Notes: a model not told the origin generated them from the sequence alone. 33,311 nt of DNA from Flavobacteriales bacterium (GCA_947488235.1 CANLAQ010000028.1:1-33311), one strand, 5' to 3'; positions 1 through 8,737 are shown, counted from the stretch's first letter. Made by a program: numbers and translations.

Positions 1-414
1 ATGCTTGGAATGCCCAATGCGCTGGGAACATGCGCAGCATAATCCCTTTTAAAGCGGTTAAAGTTTATTTTGAAAAGCAATTTAAAAGGAAAAACCCAAA
101 AACTGCAAAGCAGTTGGGGTTCTATGCTTGGAATGCCCAATGCGCAGGGAACATGCGCAGCATAATCCCTTTTAAAGCGGTTAAAGTTTATTTTGAAAAG
201 CTATTTAAAAGGAAAAAATCGAAAACTGCAAAGCAGTTTGGGTTTTATGCTTGGAATGCCCAATGCGCTGGGAACATGCGCAGCATAATCCCTTTTAAAG
301 CGATTAAAGTTTATTTTGAAAAGCTATTTAAAAGGAAAAACTCGAAAACTGCAAAGCAGTTTGGGTTCTATGCTTGGAATGCCCAATGCGCTGGGAACAT
401 GCGCAGCATAATCC
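1..414. repeat. 123-bp tandem repeat array, about 3.4 copies
   Basis: Copies begin at 1, 124, 247 and 370 with an exact 123-bp period; the fourth stops near 414 where similarity ends abruptly. Copies differ at only a handful of positions, for example T23 versus A146 and the triplets near 98-102. Each unit contains a perfect hairpin, AACTGC-AAA-GCAGTT (101-115 in copy 1), extended to seven base pairs in copies 2 and 3 (223-239 and 346-362), and a second potential hairpin, TGCGC/GCGCA with a 9-nt loop (18-36). The array is cut by the left window edge, so the true copy number is unknown. Because 123 is a multiple of three, one frame stays open across the array (41-residue periodic peptide, stop at 438-440), but this may be coincidence. 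Confidence 0.9.
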
Positions 415-664
415 TGACAAGGGCACAAAAGGCAGAGTGAGAAACAGAGCGAGAGCGATGATTGATCACCTGCCTTTTCTTCATTCTCGCACTCATTCTG
501 ATTTTTTTCATCCATGCGAAAGCGTCATTCTCGTTTTTTTTCTTCATTCTTATTATGTTTCTCGCACTCCATCTTTGAAAATCCTCCGTGGTTAAATGGA
601 CATGGAATAAATTTTTTTAGTAAAAAATATTCATAGATATTTTATATTTTTAACGAAAAAAAAG
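415..664. other. intergenic stretch without a recognisable gene
   Basis: Between the repeat array and the metalloprotease gene I see no convincing coding region. The segment is strand-asymmetric: purine-rich at about 420-460 (gagtgagaaacagagcgaga) and then pyrimidine-rich with several cttcattct/tcattctcg words at 475-560. The last 60 bases are very AT-rich and presumably hold the promoter of the downstream gene, but I find no clear TAnnTTTG element. Confidence 0.5.
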
Positions 665-3475
665 ATGACCAAGTCCTTTCAGATAATATGTGTTTCCTCG
701 CTTCTTTTTATTTTCTGCGGGAATAATTTTGCCCAACAAAAACGATCTATTTCATTAAATTGGTTGTCTTGTGCACCAACAGCACTGCCGATTTTTGGGG
801 AACCTCAAATTAATTCGACTTCCTCATCTGTGTTTACCCTCGATGTTTCTGCTATTCTGCCGCAGTTACAAGGTATTAGTTATCGCGAAGGAAGACTTGC
901 TGGATTTGTTGGCGAAATTCAAATGCCATATCCTGATGGAACCCTTCATACATTCAGTATCAAACGAAATCAAACAATGCACCCAGATTACAATGCTAAA
1001 TTCCCTCAAATAATGACTTTAGACGGCTATGCTGTTGATGGTTCGGGGGCTTTCGCTAAATGGGATGTTACACCGCAAGGATTTCACGCGATGATAATGA
1101 TTCCAGGTAAGAGTACTGTATTTATAGATCCGATGTTTAAAAATAACACACAATTGTACATTGTTTACCATCGAAAAGATTTCGTCACCAACAAAGTTAA
1201 GGTTTGTGATGTTGTGGAGGAAGACGGAAAACCGAATAGTAATGTAAAAAGTATTTTTGGAACTTGCGAACTTCGTACTTATCGTTTGGCTTTATCTAAC
1301 ACCGCTGAGTATACAACCTTTCATGGTGGAACAGTCGGACTAGCAGCAGCAGCACAAGTTACAACGATGAATCGAGTGAATGGAGTTTATGAAAAGGACA
1401 TCTCAATTACTATGACGATTATTCCCAATAATAATTTGTTGATTCATACGAATGCTACCACTGATCCTTTTACCAATGGAAATGCTGGCAGCATGATTAC
1501 TCAAAATCAAACAAGTGTTGATAATTTAATTGGTAGTGCTAATTACGATATAGGTCATGTTTTTGGAACAAATAGTGGAGGATTGGCAGGTTTAGGTGTT
1601 GTTTGTACAGGGGGACAGAAAGGGCGAGGAGTCACAGGTAGCGGAGCGCCGATCGGAGACCCTTTTGATATCGATTATGTAGCACACGAAATGGGCCACC
1701 AATTTGGTGGTAATCACACGCAAAATAATCCTTGCAATAGTGTTAATGCTGCTCGACGCGAACCGGGTAGTGCAAGTACTATAATGGGGTATGCCGGAAT
1801 TTGTGCTCCAAATGTTCAAAACAATTCAGATGACTATTTTCACGGGTATAATCTTGGTGAAATTAGTGTTGAGATATTAAGTAACGGTCACCAGTGTGAG
1901 GTGTTAACAGCATTGAATAATACGGCCCCCACTATTCAATCCACAAGTGGTAATATTGAAGTGCCTATATCAACTCCTTTCATCTTAACAGGAAATGCTA
2001 TTGATGCTGAAGGTGATGTGCTAACTTATTTATGGGAGCAAATGGACAATGAGGCAAGTACTCAACCGCCGGTGGCTAACGCAATAGGTGGTCCAAATTT
2101 TAGAAGTTTTAACCCTTCAACAGATTCTTCGCGCTATTTTCCGAAGTTATCCACTTTGGCATCTAACGGGCCTTTCACTTGGGAAGTATTACCATCTGTT
2201 GCACGAGTTATGGATTTTAGGCTTTCGGTTAGGGATAATCATGCTGTGGGTGCTTGTAATGATTATACTGATTTAACAGTTACTACAAATGCGACTGCTG
2301 GGCCATTTGTAGTTACTTATCCTTCAGCATCAGGAATCACTTGGCCCGGTGGAAGTTCACAAACGGTCACTTGGTCGGTTGCAAATACTACTGCAGCTCC
2401 AATTAATTGTTCAACGGTAAGGATTTTACTTTCTCTAAATGGGGGCCAATCCTATCCGATTGTTTTGTCTGCGTCAACGGCCAATGACGGTTCTGAAGTG
2501 ATTGTTTGTCCTAATGTAGTATCCAACACAGCAAGAATCATGGTCATGTCAGGAGCCCAAACATTTTTTGATATTTCTAATAATAATTTTTCAATTACTT
2601 GTAATGGTCTCGATGTGCCAGTTTTCACCTCTATTTCTCCAGTATGCCAAAATGATTCGAACTTTGTACTTCCCGCTTCATCAGACAATGGAATAGCGGG
2701 AACATGGCTGCCTGCATTAAATTTATCTAATGTTGGTACAAGTAATTTTACTTTCACGCCTGTTACTACTGCTTGTGCCAATGCTACAAGCTTTTCATTA
2801 ACTGTAGAAGCTATTCAGCAACCAATCTTTGATCCATTTATGGCTATTTGTCAAAATGAGAATATAGTTTTACCAACTGTTTCACAAAACAATATTTCGG
2901 GTACTTGGTCACCATTAGTTGATACACAAGTGCCAGGTAATTTTACATTCACTTTTACCCCTAATGCAGGTCTTTGCGCAACGGATACAGCTCAAATGTT
3001 GTCGGTTAGCCCAATGCCAACCGTAGCAGTTTCCAACAGTGGCATAACACTGACAGCCCTGCAGATTGGTGCGGATTACCAATGGATAGATTGCATTGCA
3101 AACGTGTCGATTCCAGGAGCATCCAATCAAAGTTTTACCACGACTGAAATTAGTGGTACTTACGCTGTTATTGTTTCTTTGGGGGAATGTGTAGATACCT
3201 CTGATTGTTTTACTGTTGATCAGTCAAATCTATCGGAAGTCAATATTCATTTTGTAATTCAACCCAACCCAATAGCAGAAAGTGTTACTATTTCATGGAA
3301 TGGTGAAATTGAAGAACTCATTTTGATGGATGCTTCGGGTAAGACTTTAAGGCGAATTTCAGTTGTTGGTTTGAGCCATCTTTCAATAAATTTGAAGGAA
3401 TTTGCAGCGGGAATTTACTACATGGATGCTTACCAGTTAAAGGGGAGACAGTGTTATAAATTAATCAAGTTGTAA
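665..3475 (+). CDS. secreted T9SS-dependent reprolysin-like zinc metalloprotease
   Basis: A 936-residue protein with an N-terminal signal peptide (about 1-23, ending NNFAQQ), a propeptide-like region, then a metzincin catalytic domain. The zinc motif HEMGHQFGGNH (residues 341-351) supplies the three His ligands and Glu342 as catalytic base; the Met-turn (STIMGYAG, Met374) follows. After the catalytic domain come Ig/cadherin-like and fibronectin-like beta domains (about 420-660), then two diverged Cys-containing repeats starting CQND and CQNE. The last 74 residues (863-936) are a T9SS type A sorting domain with the QPNP motif, GIYYM and a basic end, so the protein is probably exported through the outer membrane and attached or released. 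Substrate is unknown. The family call is firm; a nutritional protease role is inferred. The stop overlaps the next start (TAATG). Confidence 0.9.
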   Translation: MTKSFQIICVSSLLFIFCGNNFAQQKRSISLNWLSCAPTALPIFGEPQINSTSSSVFTLDVSAILPQLQGISYREGRLAGFVGEIQMPYPDGTLHTFSIKRNQTMHPDYNAKFPQIMTLDGYAVDGSGAFAKWDVTPQGFHAMIMIPGKSTVFIDPMFKNNTQLYIVYHRKDFVTNKVKVCDVVEEDGKPNSNVKSIFGTCELRTYRLALSNTAEYTTFHGGTVGLAAAAQVTTMNRVNGVYEKDISITMTIIPNNNLLIHTNATTDPFTNGNAGSMITQNQTSVDNLIGSANYDIGHVFGTNSGGLAGLGVVCTGGQKGRGVTGSGAPIGDPFDIDYVAHEMGHQFGGNHTQNNPCNSVNAARREPGSASTIMGYAGICAPNVQNNSDDYFHGYNLGEISVEILSNGHQCEVLTALNNTAPTIQSTSGNIEVPISTPFILTGNAIDAEGDVLTYLWEQMDNEASTQPPVANAIGGPNFRSFNPSTDSSRYFPKLSTLASNGPFTWEVLPSVARVMDFRLSVRDNHAVGACNDYTDLTVTTNATAGPFVVTYPSASGITWPGGSSQTVTWSVANTTAAPINCSTVRILLSLNGGQSYPIVLSASTANDGSEVIVCPNVVSNTARIMVMSGAQTFFDISNNNFSITCNGLDVPVFTSISPVCQNDSNFVLPASSDNGIAGTWLPALNLSNVGTSNFTFTPVTTACANATSFSLTVEAIQQPIFDPFMAICQNENIVLPTVSQNNISGTWSPLVDTQVPGNFTFTFTPNAGLCATDTAQMLSVSPMPTVAVSNSGITLTALQIGADYQWIDCIANVSIPGASNQSFTTTEISGTYAVIVSLGECVDTSDCFTVDQSNLSEVNIHFVIQPNPIAESVTISWNGEIEELILMDASGKTLRRISVVGLSHLSINLKEFAAGIYYMDAYQLKGRQCYKLIKL

Positions 3476-4047
3476 TGTTCAAAGTTTTCTGCCTGGTAAT
3501 ATTCTATTCCTCTTTTACACTCGTTAGTCAAACATATTACCTTACTGGTCGTCCTTTTTCATTCGAAAGAAATAATGCGATTAAAGAGGTTGCATTTCGA
3601 TGGAATTTCACCATGAACTACGCTGGAAATGATATTGTTGATGCTGTTGGATTGGATTCTTTAAATCGCTACAACGACAGTATTCATAAATTAATAGGGG
3701 TGCAATCAGGTTTGGGAAATGATTGGCTAAACGGATTATATGAGCAAACAGACAAGGAGGAATTAATCCATGAAAAGATTAGGAATCAGCTTAGAGTTCA
3801 ACCGTTATTTATCCTAAAAACTAAAAATTATGTTGAACATTTTATTTTAGTAACTAAGTTACCCAAACGAAAACAATATAAGGCGATAGTTTGGAGCAAG
3901 AATGCTGAGGGAATTACCTGTCTAGCATCCTTCGATTGTAAATTGAAACGAAAGGTTGCTGTCAAAAATTTAGATGATTGCCAACTACCTTACGAAATTC
4001 CACAAAACGGTTTAATTCTGAAGGAAATTTCGCTTAAGCTTAAATAG
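3475..4047 (+). CDS. exported protein of unknown function, coupled to the metalloprotease
   Basis: A 190-residue protein with a hydrophobic N-terminus that looks like a signal peptide (about 1-19, ending LVSQ). The mature part has no motif I recognise; it is rich in Lys, Leu and Asn, with paired Cys at roughly 154 and 159 and another near 171. Its ATG shares one base with the metalloprotease stop (TAATG), which suggests translational coupling and therefore a related role, for instance an accessory or inhibitor of the protease (speculative). Its stop lies one base from the stop of the convergent gene on the other strand, so there is no room for a terminator between them. Confidence 0.7.
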   Translation: MFKVFCLVIFYSSFTLVSQTYYLTGRPFSFERNNAIKEVAFRWNFTMNYAGNDIVDAVGLDSLNRYNDSIHKLIGVQSGLGNDWLNGLYEQTDKEELIHEKIRNQLRVQPLFILKTKNYVEHFILVTKLPKRKQYKAIVWSKNAEGITCLASFDCKLKRKVAVKNLDDCQLPYEIPQNGLILKEISLKLK

Positions 4048-4048
4048 C

Positions 4049-5878
4049 TTAATGTATAATTACAATGCGTTTTCGTTGCGATCCAATCATCACATAGTAG
4101 ATTCCGGGTTCTAGATCATTCAAATCTATTTGTAATGAAAAAATACCAGATCTTAATTCAGACCCATTTAAATTAATTAGCCGGAAAGTTCCAGATGTCA
4201 TTCCGCTAATAAACAAGACTTGATTGCCATTTAATGGATTTGGATAAACAAACCAATTCTCCTCTAATTCACTGATGCCCGAATCTTGAATCGTTAAATT
4301 AATAGTTACCGAACTGTCACACCCATTTGCGCTTGTAAAGAACTGTGTATATTGACCAGAAGTAGTATACACTTGTCCATTCCAAGTTAATGCATCTAAC
4401 ACAGTTGAATCAATAGTAATGCTTTCGATCGGATGTATAACGAGATCTAATGTTATGATGGAATCGCAACCTGTCAAACTTTGAACAGTGTCACTGAAAC
4501 TTCCTCCCTGAAAATAGGATTGTCCATTCCAATTGTAACTACCACATGTCTCAACTACTTCGTTGGTAGTGTAATTTTCAAGTATGTTCAGATTCAAAGT
4601 AACGGTCGAATCACAACCCCAAACAGTAGTTCCTTGAAATGGATAGTTTCCACTTTGCGTATAGGATTGTCCATTCCAAAGGTAACTTCCGCAAGCATCT
4701 ACAGTTTCAGTTGTATTATAATTTTCATGAATGGTAAGATTCAAGGTAACGGTCGAATCACAACCCCAAACAGTAGTTCCTTGAAATGGATAGCTTCCAC
4801 TTTGTGTATAAGTTTGTCCGTTAAAACTGTATGCGGAACAATTAGAAATCGTTAAGGTATTTGCGTAAGCCAAATGCTGATTGATAATAATGGCTGTTGA
4901 TGGACTTTGTCCACAAATGTTTTGTGCGGTAACACTCAATGACCCGCTAAGGAAACTTGGCAAAAACAACAAGTTTATAGCTGTTCCCGTGCTACTTCCA
5001 GATGCACCGTTGGGTGTTGTCCAAACATAAGAAGTTGCGCCATTTACTGGAGCAATCGAAAATGACTCAGAACCATCATAACAAAAGTGTGTAGCACCTG
5101 TAATTCCTGTTGGAGCTGTTGGTGCAGTATTAATGGTAACGGTTACCGCTAAGCGAGTCAATGATTCGAAACCATTAACTGTTTGTGTTGCGTAATAGGT
5201 TACCCCATTCGATAAGACTGTTGTTCCATTCAACGCGGATCCGCCTGTTGGGCTTGCATACCATTGAATAGCGGTTCCATTTGCAGACAATTGAGAAAGT
5301 AATGCTCCTGCGCAAAAAGTTTGAGAAGCAGAACCTGTTGGCGCTGGTGGATTCGTAGGAACCAAGGTTAAATTCGCAGAGGAAATTCCACGATTAGTAT
5401 TTCCATGATAGCTATAACTAAAACTTGAACTCGCAGCTCTAGCCCAAATCAAACTCAGTGAACCGGCCGCTGCTGTAAAGACATAATCATTAACATCTCC
5501 TGTGTTTAAGGCTCTTGTAGCGATCACCGTACGAACACCTGCCGATACTTGGTCACTGCCAATTACCCAATTTTGCATTGGGTCCGCAGTAGGAGCGTTG
5601 TAACCACTGATTTTAGAATCAAACGCAGTCAAGGTGCCAGCATTATTAACCGTTACCACATCATTTCCTGTCCCCATACTTGTTGCATTAAATCCAAGCG
5701 CAAACCAACGACCCGATGGGCCAGTAAAAGTTAAGGTTACTTGTGTTCCAATTTCAATTTTGGCTGTCATTGAAAGTCCGGCGGTGGAACTTAAATTAAT
5801 CACGCCAGTGGTATATGTTTGCGCTTGTAATGAGGCACTCATTACAAGCGCAAAGAGAAATAGCAGTTTATTTTTCAT
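4049..5878 (-). CDS. T9SS cargo with DOMON-like, Ig-like and tandem Cys repeats
   Basis: A 609-residue secreted protein. Signal peptide about 1-19 (ending LQAQ). Residues about 25-175 resemble a DOMON domain (beta-sandwich, with WFALGFN and later DVVTV), a fold known to bind heme or sugars. Two Ig/PKD-like domains follow (about 180-335). Next are four tandem units of 47-49 residues with the pattern C-G-S-Y-x-W-N-G-Q-x-Y ... G-C-D-S-T-V-T-L-N-L; the two middle units are nearly identical at DNA level (compare 4591-4670 with 4738-4817). The C-terminal 75 or so residues are a T9SS type A sorting domain (YPNP, LEPGIYYV, basic RKR). A surface adhesin or ligand-binding role is inferred. The start overlaps the end of the ankyrin gene by 11 bases. 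Confidence 0.85.
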   Translation of the reverse strand: MKNKLLFLFALVMSASLQAQTYTTGVINLSSTAGLSMTAKIEIGTQVTLTFTGPSGRWFALGFNATSMGTGNDVVTVNNAGTLTAFDSKISGYNAPTADPMQNWVIGSDQVSAGVRTVIATRALNTGDVNDYVFTAAAGSLSLIWARAASSSFSYSYHGNTNRGISSANLTLVPTNPPAPTGSASQTFCAGALLSQLSANGTAIQWYASPTGGSALNGTTVLSNGVTYYATQTVNGFESLTRLAVTVTINTAPTAPTGITGATHFCYDGSESFSIAPVNGATSYVWTTPNGASGSSTGTAINLLFLPSFLSGSLSVTAQNICGQSPSTAIIINQHLAYANTLTISNCSAYSFNGQTYTQSGSYPFQGTTVWGCDSTVTLNLTIHENYNTTETVDACGSYLWNGQSYTQSGNYPFQGTTVWGCDSTVTLNLNILENYTTNEVVETCGSYNWNGQSYFQGGSFSDTVQSLTGCDSIITLDLVIHPIESITIDSTVLDALTWNGQVYTTSGQYTQFFTSANGCDSSVTINLTIQDSGISELEENWFVYPNPLNGNQVLFISGMTSGTFRLINLNGSELRSGIFSLQIDLNDLEPGIYYVMIGSQRKRIVIIH

Positions 5879-6392
5879 AGGATTTAAATAAGGTGAATAA
5901 TTTTTCGTCTTTATACAAATTCAATAACTCGTTGATTGTTTTTCCATTTTGATCTGTCATTTTCAAATTGACCTTTTCTTTTAGTAATCGATCAATGATT
6001 TCATACCTGCGCAAACTCATCGCGAAGGTTAATGGTGTTCCAAATTGATTGAATTGACATGTATCATTAACATTAACGCCTTTTTGAAGCATTAAATCGA
6101 GAATATCCAAGTTTTTTTTGTAGATAACACCGTATATAGCAGAACCTTCTGCATAACAGGCATGAATATTAGCTCCGCGCTCTATTAGTAGTTTTGCCAC
6201 CTCATTATTACCTCGGTAGGCAGCTAATAAAAATGGTGATAACCCTTCATCCGAAAGTTGATTGACTAGATCTGGCTTTTCGTCTAATAATTTTTTTGTT
6301 GCTGTTACATCACCCGTTCGCGCTAAATCAAAAATCGACTGTCCATAGGAAAAGGAACTCAATAAAAAGAAAAATAAAAAAATGCGAATCAT
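5868..6392 (-). CDS. periplasmic ankyrin-repeat protein
   Basis: A 174-residue protein with a signal peptide (about 1-18, ending SYGQ) and three to four ankyrin repeats. Visible repeat features are GLSPFLLAAYRGNNEVAKLL followed by ERGANI, then a helix pair ending LQKGVNVND, then TPLTFAMSLRRYEIIDRLL. Ankyrin repeats bind proteins; the partner is not evident. The gene lies 21 bases downstream of the bestrophin gene and overlaps the following T9SS gene by 11 bases, so the three are probably one transcript. Periplasmic ankyrin proteins next to other enzymes are known in Proteobacteria (for example AnkB with catalase), but no such link can be made here. Confidence 0.8.
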   Translation of the reverse strand: MIRIFLFFFLLSSFSYGQSIFDLARTGDVTATKKLLDEKPDLVNQLSDEGLSPFLLAAYRGNNEVAKLLIERGANIHACYAEGSAIYGVIYKKNLDILDLMLQKGVNVNDTCQFNQFGTPLTFAMSLRRYEIIDRLLKEKVNLKMTDQNGKTINELLNLYKDEKLFTLFKSYEK

Positions 6393-6413
6393 GGTTTAAA
6401 AGTAAATGGTAAT

Positions 6414-7280
6414 TTAATTTGACGCTATGTTTTTAATGTCGCTTTCGATTAGCTGACAGATATCATCTAAAGGCAAATCATTTTCGTCTGTTCCAAAAGG
6501 ATTCTCAATTTCTTCCGCCAAAACCTCCATACTTACTAAAGCATAAAAAACAAAAGTGGTTATTAATATTGCCCAGTATTCAAAATGAAAAAAGACAATC
6601 GGTAAGGTAATAACATATAAAAAGATAAATTTCTTAATGAAAATACTGTATGAGTATGGTATTGGAGTGTTTTTGATGCGTTGGCATCCACCAATAGAAG
6701 CCATGAGACCCACAAAATTCACATCTAGTTGAATCAAGTCTTCTTGTGATAATTGACCATTCTTAACATGCTGTTTTAATTTTAGGTAAATCATTTTCAT
6801 CGCCAGTGTCGGACTATTATCTACCAAAGGATTTTCGAATTTCGAATAATTAATTTTCTTATTGTTCGCCCTTAAATTATTTTTGGCATTAAAAACAAAC
6901 AAAGTTAATAGACTGGCCATTTCCTCCCGGTCCTCTTTTTTCTCTAATCGAGTTTCTATTTTTAAATACGCACTTCGACAATCATTTACGATTGCTCCCC
7001 AAAGCTTTCTTCCTTCCCACCATCGATCATATGCACTATTAGTACGGAACAATAGCAGTAAGGACATAACAAAACCGATTAAGGAATAGATAGCAGTTAA
7101 TTCCTTTGTAAAATCTTTTAGTGTATTTTGATATTCTTGTGGCAATTTATGCAAGGCTACAATGATTAAAGTTGCAAGAATACCCATATATACCAATTGT
7201 TTCCAAAGAATACGAATGGTATCACTTTTATTTAAAGAGAAAATTAATTCTACCCAACTTTTAGGATTATAGTTGATCAT
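6414..7280 (-). CDS. bestrophin-family ion channel (RFP-TM/UPF0187)
   Basis: A 288-residue membrane protein matching the bacterial bestrophin family, whose members form pentameric anion or cation channels in the inner membrane. The hallmark is LFRTNSAYDRWWEGRKLWG at about 77-95, directly after transmembrane helix 2 (about 60-77); the first helix spans about 28-45. Two more hydrophobic segments (about 205-245) surround a region ending in the acidic NPFGTDENDLPLD motif near residue 265-275, which resembles the calcium-clasp region of the family. Length is typical. It heads an apparent operon with the ankyrin and DOMON-like genes. The ion transported cannot be told from sequence. Confidence 0.88.
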   Translation of the reverse strand: MINYNPKSWVELIFSLNKSDTIRILWKQLVYMGILATLIIVALHKLPQEYQNTLKDFTKELTAIYSLIGFVMSLLLLFRTNSAYDRWWEGRKLWGAIVNDCRSAYLKIETRLEKKEDREEMASLLTLFVFNAKNNLRANNKKINYSKFENPLVDNSPTLAMKMIYLKLKQHVKNGQLSQEDLIQLDVNFVGLMASIGGCQRIKNTPIPYSYSIFIKKFIFLYVITLPIVFFHFEYWAILITTFVFYALVSMEVLAEEIENPFGTDENDLPLDDICQLIESDIKNIASN

Positions 7281-7372
7281 ACTGTTTTAATTCGGGTAAA
7301 GATAATTAAATAATTTCTCTCCTAAAGAAGAAGATATTTTAAAGAAACAGATGGGAAGACTTAGTTTTGTCA

Positions 7373-7380
7373 CAAAATTA
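7373..7380 (-). promoter_or_regulatory. candidate -7 promoter element for the bestrophin operon
   Basis: On the minus strand this reads TAATTTTG, matching the Bacteroidota -7 consensus TAnnTTTG, about 93 bases upstream of the bestrophin ATG. No good TTTG -33 element is seen at 19 bases, so the call is weak. Confidence 0.35.
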
Positions 7381-7446
7381 TTATAGCCGTCTATTTTAAA
7401 TGTAGTCATGCAGCTTCAATGTTTAAACAAAATTGATTAACCTGAT

Positions 7447-7482
7447 AAAAAAAGCCCAGGGAATGAAGATTTCCTGGGCTTT
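7447..7482 (-). terminator. intrinsic terminator
   Basis: The stem AAAGCCCAGG (7451-7460) pairs perfectly with CCTGGGCTTT (7473-7482) around a 12-nt loop. On the minus strand the stem is followed by a run of seven T, so it ends transcription of the lipoprotein gene whose stop is at 7504. Confidence 0.9.
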
Positions 7483-7503
7483 GTGTTTTATAAGATTATT
7501 AAC

Positions 7504-8115
7504 TTACTGTATAGACCAACCATTATTTTTCCAATTAGCACTGTAGAAAACGCTGTCTTCATAGAGTAATTGAATCTTACTTGATTTATTAAACCAATCT
7601 TGGAAAAATTTATCTTTAATGTCTTTAGTTAAACCATCTCCAGATGACTGATAATTGATATCGCTATAACTTACATTAGCTTCAAGATTATAGTTTTTAA
7701 ATTCTTTAACCAGTTTGTCTTTAGCATCTAAAAACTGGATATTAATTCCTTTAAAGTCACCTTCTATAGATAATTTTTGAATGTAGTTTCCTGTGCTACA
7801 GTTATAGGTTTTGGTTTTATTAAAGTCCTTCACATCAAAAATTCTAACACTTTCACCCTTCAATTCGTTTACGCAAAATCCCTCAGAATCAAAATACAAA
7901 GGTGTATGATTATAAATATGAACTTGAATAGCGCTTAATGCTGTATTAATTGAATCCAATTTTTGTTTTTCAAGTTTAATTTGTTTTTCTTCAAGTGCTT
8001 TTTTCTCAGCAGCTTCCTTATCGTTTTTTGCTTTTAATGCATCACCGTCACCGCAGCTTGCCAAAATTATGGATACTAAAAGTACCGCTCCAGAAATCGT
8101 TAATAATTTTTTCAT
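7504..8115 (-). CDS. small lipoprotein with coiled-coil segment, unknown function
   Basis: From the ATG at 8115 the protein is 203 residues and begins MKKLLTISGAVLL with a lipobox ILASC (Cys21), so it should be lipid-anchored. An upstream in-frame ATG at 8157 would add 14 residues before the signal peptide and is less likely. Residues about 22-65 are Lys/Glu/Ala-rich and predicted to form a coiled coil; the rest is a beta-rich domain without a motif I know. It lies 67 bases downstream of the FG-GAP-like gene and ends in a strong terminator, suggesting a two-gene unit. No function is assigned. Confidence 0.8.
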   Translation of the reverse strand: MKKLLTISGAVLLVSIILASCGDGDALKAKNDKEAAEKKALEEKQIKLEKQKLDSINTALSAIQVHIYNHTPLYFDSEGFCVNELKGESVRIFDVKDFNKTKTYNCSTGNYIQKLSIEGDFKGINIQFLDAKDKLVKEFKNYNLEANVSYSDINYQSSGDGLTKDIKDKFFQDWFNKSSKIQLLYEDSVFYSANWKNNGWSIQ

Positions 8116-8182
8116 TTTGTTTGTTTTAAATTGTTTGTAATCTTTAGTCATATTCAATTTGATTAATCATTAAGTTAAAATT

Positions 8183-8737
8183 TTAATCATTTAATAAATA
8201 GGCATTATCTTCAATATCTGAAAGGTTAATATAATACTGAGGGCCTATTTTTTTGGCACCACCATCAATAGAATATTCACCAGATTGTAGATTTAAATTT
8301 TTAGAACTCAGCAATACTCTAGGGTGTAGCATATATTCAGTGGTAGAATAGTTCATTAATCTAAAATTTATTAAATCTGAGTCATAGGTAAATTTAAAGG
8401 ATGTAAACACATAACCATAGTCGTCACCTAAATCAATATATAAAGAGTTGTTGGAGAAACTCAGTTTATAAGTAGTATGATTTCCCCAAGAAAAGCTATA
8501 ATAAGTTTTATCTACTGCCCACTTTGCAGCAAAATATACAGCTATTTTACTTGAACCCTCCTCGTCTGAATAAGCAAGAGCAAGGTCTTTTGCTCCATCA
8601 CCATCGAAGTCCCCTTCGACTTTTGCATTAGGTCTTTCATCATTGTATCCTTCAGGTAATTTAAAATTATTTTGGGATTGCAGTTCAAAAATAAACCCGC
8701 ACAATAATGAAGCAAATAGTATTTTCATTGATTTCAT
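8183..8737 (-). CDS. exported protein with one FG-GAP/EF-hand-like calcium motif
   Basis: A 184-residue protein with a signal peptide (about 1-22, ending LQSQ). The mature N-terminus has GDFDGDGAKDLALAY (about 42-56), the D-x-D-x-D-G-x-x-D-L pattern of FG-GAP/VCBS and EF-hand-like loops that bind calcium. Only one copy is present, so it is not a full beta-propeller. The remainder is rich in Tyr, Ser and Asp and otherwise unrecognised. A second in-frame ATG lies three codons in (8728). The gene starts opposite the PAP2 gene, with 141 bases between them, and leads into the lipoprotein gene. Confidence 0.75.
   Translation of the reverse strand: MKSMKILFASLLCGFIFELQSQNNFKLPEGYNDERPNAKVEGDFDGDGAKDLALAYSDEEGSSKIAVYFAAKWAVDKTYYSFSWGNHTTYKLSFSNNSLYIDLGDDYGYVFTSFKFTYDSDLINFRLMNYSTTEYMLHPRVLLSSKNLNLQSGEYSIDGGAKKIGPQYYINLSDIEDNAYLLND

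Noticed and set aside
1-414. CRISPR array
   Set aside because: The whole 123-bp unit is conserved, with no unique spacers, and no cas genes are nearby.
30-440. 136-codon frame through the tandem repeats as a gene
   Set aside because: The start lies inside a repeat unit, the frame is open only because the period is a multiple of three, and base changes between copies do not favour synonymous sites. Kept as a repeat array; coding potential is discussed as a finding.
374-595. 73-codon frame after the repeats
   Set aside because: It runs from repeat DNA into pyrimidine-rich intergenic DNA, has odd composition (many His, Arg, Ser) and no start signal or family resemblance.
4481-4855. 124-codon plus-strand repeat frame
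   Set aside because: It is the antisense shadow of the tandem repeats in the T9SS surface protein.
8183-8737. Integrin-like beta-propeller
   Set aside because: There is only one D-x-D-x-D-G loop in 184 residues, too few for a propeller.
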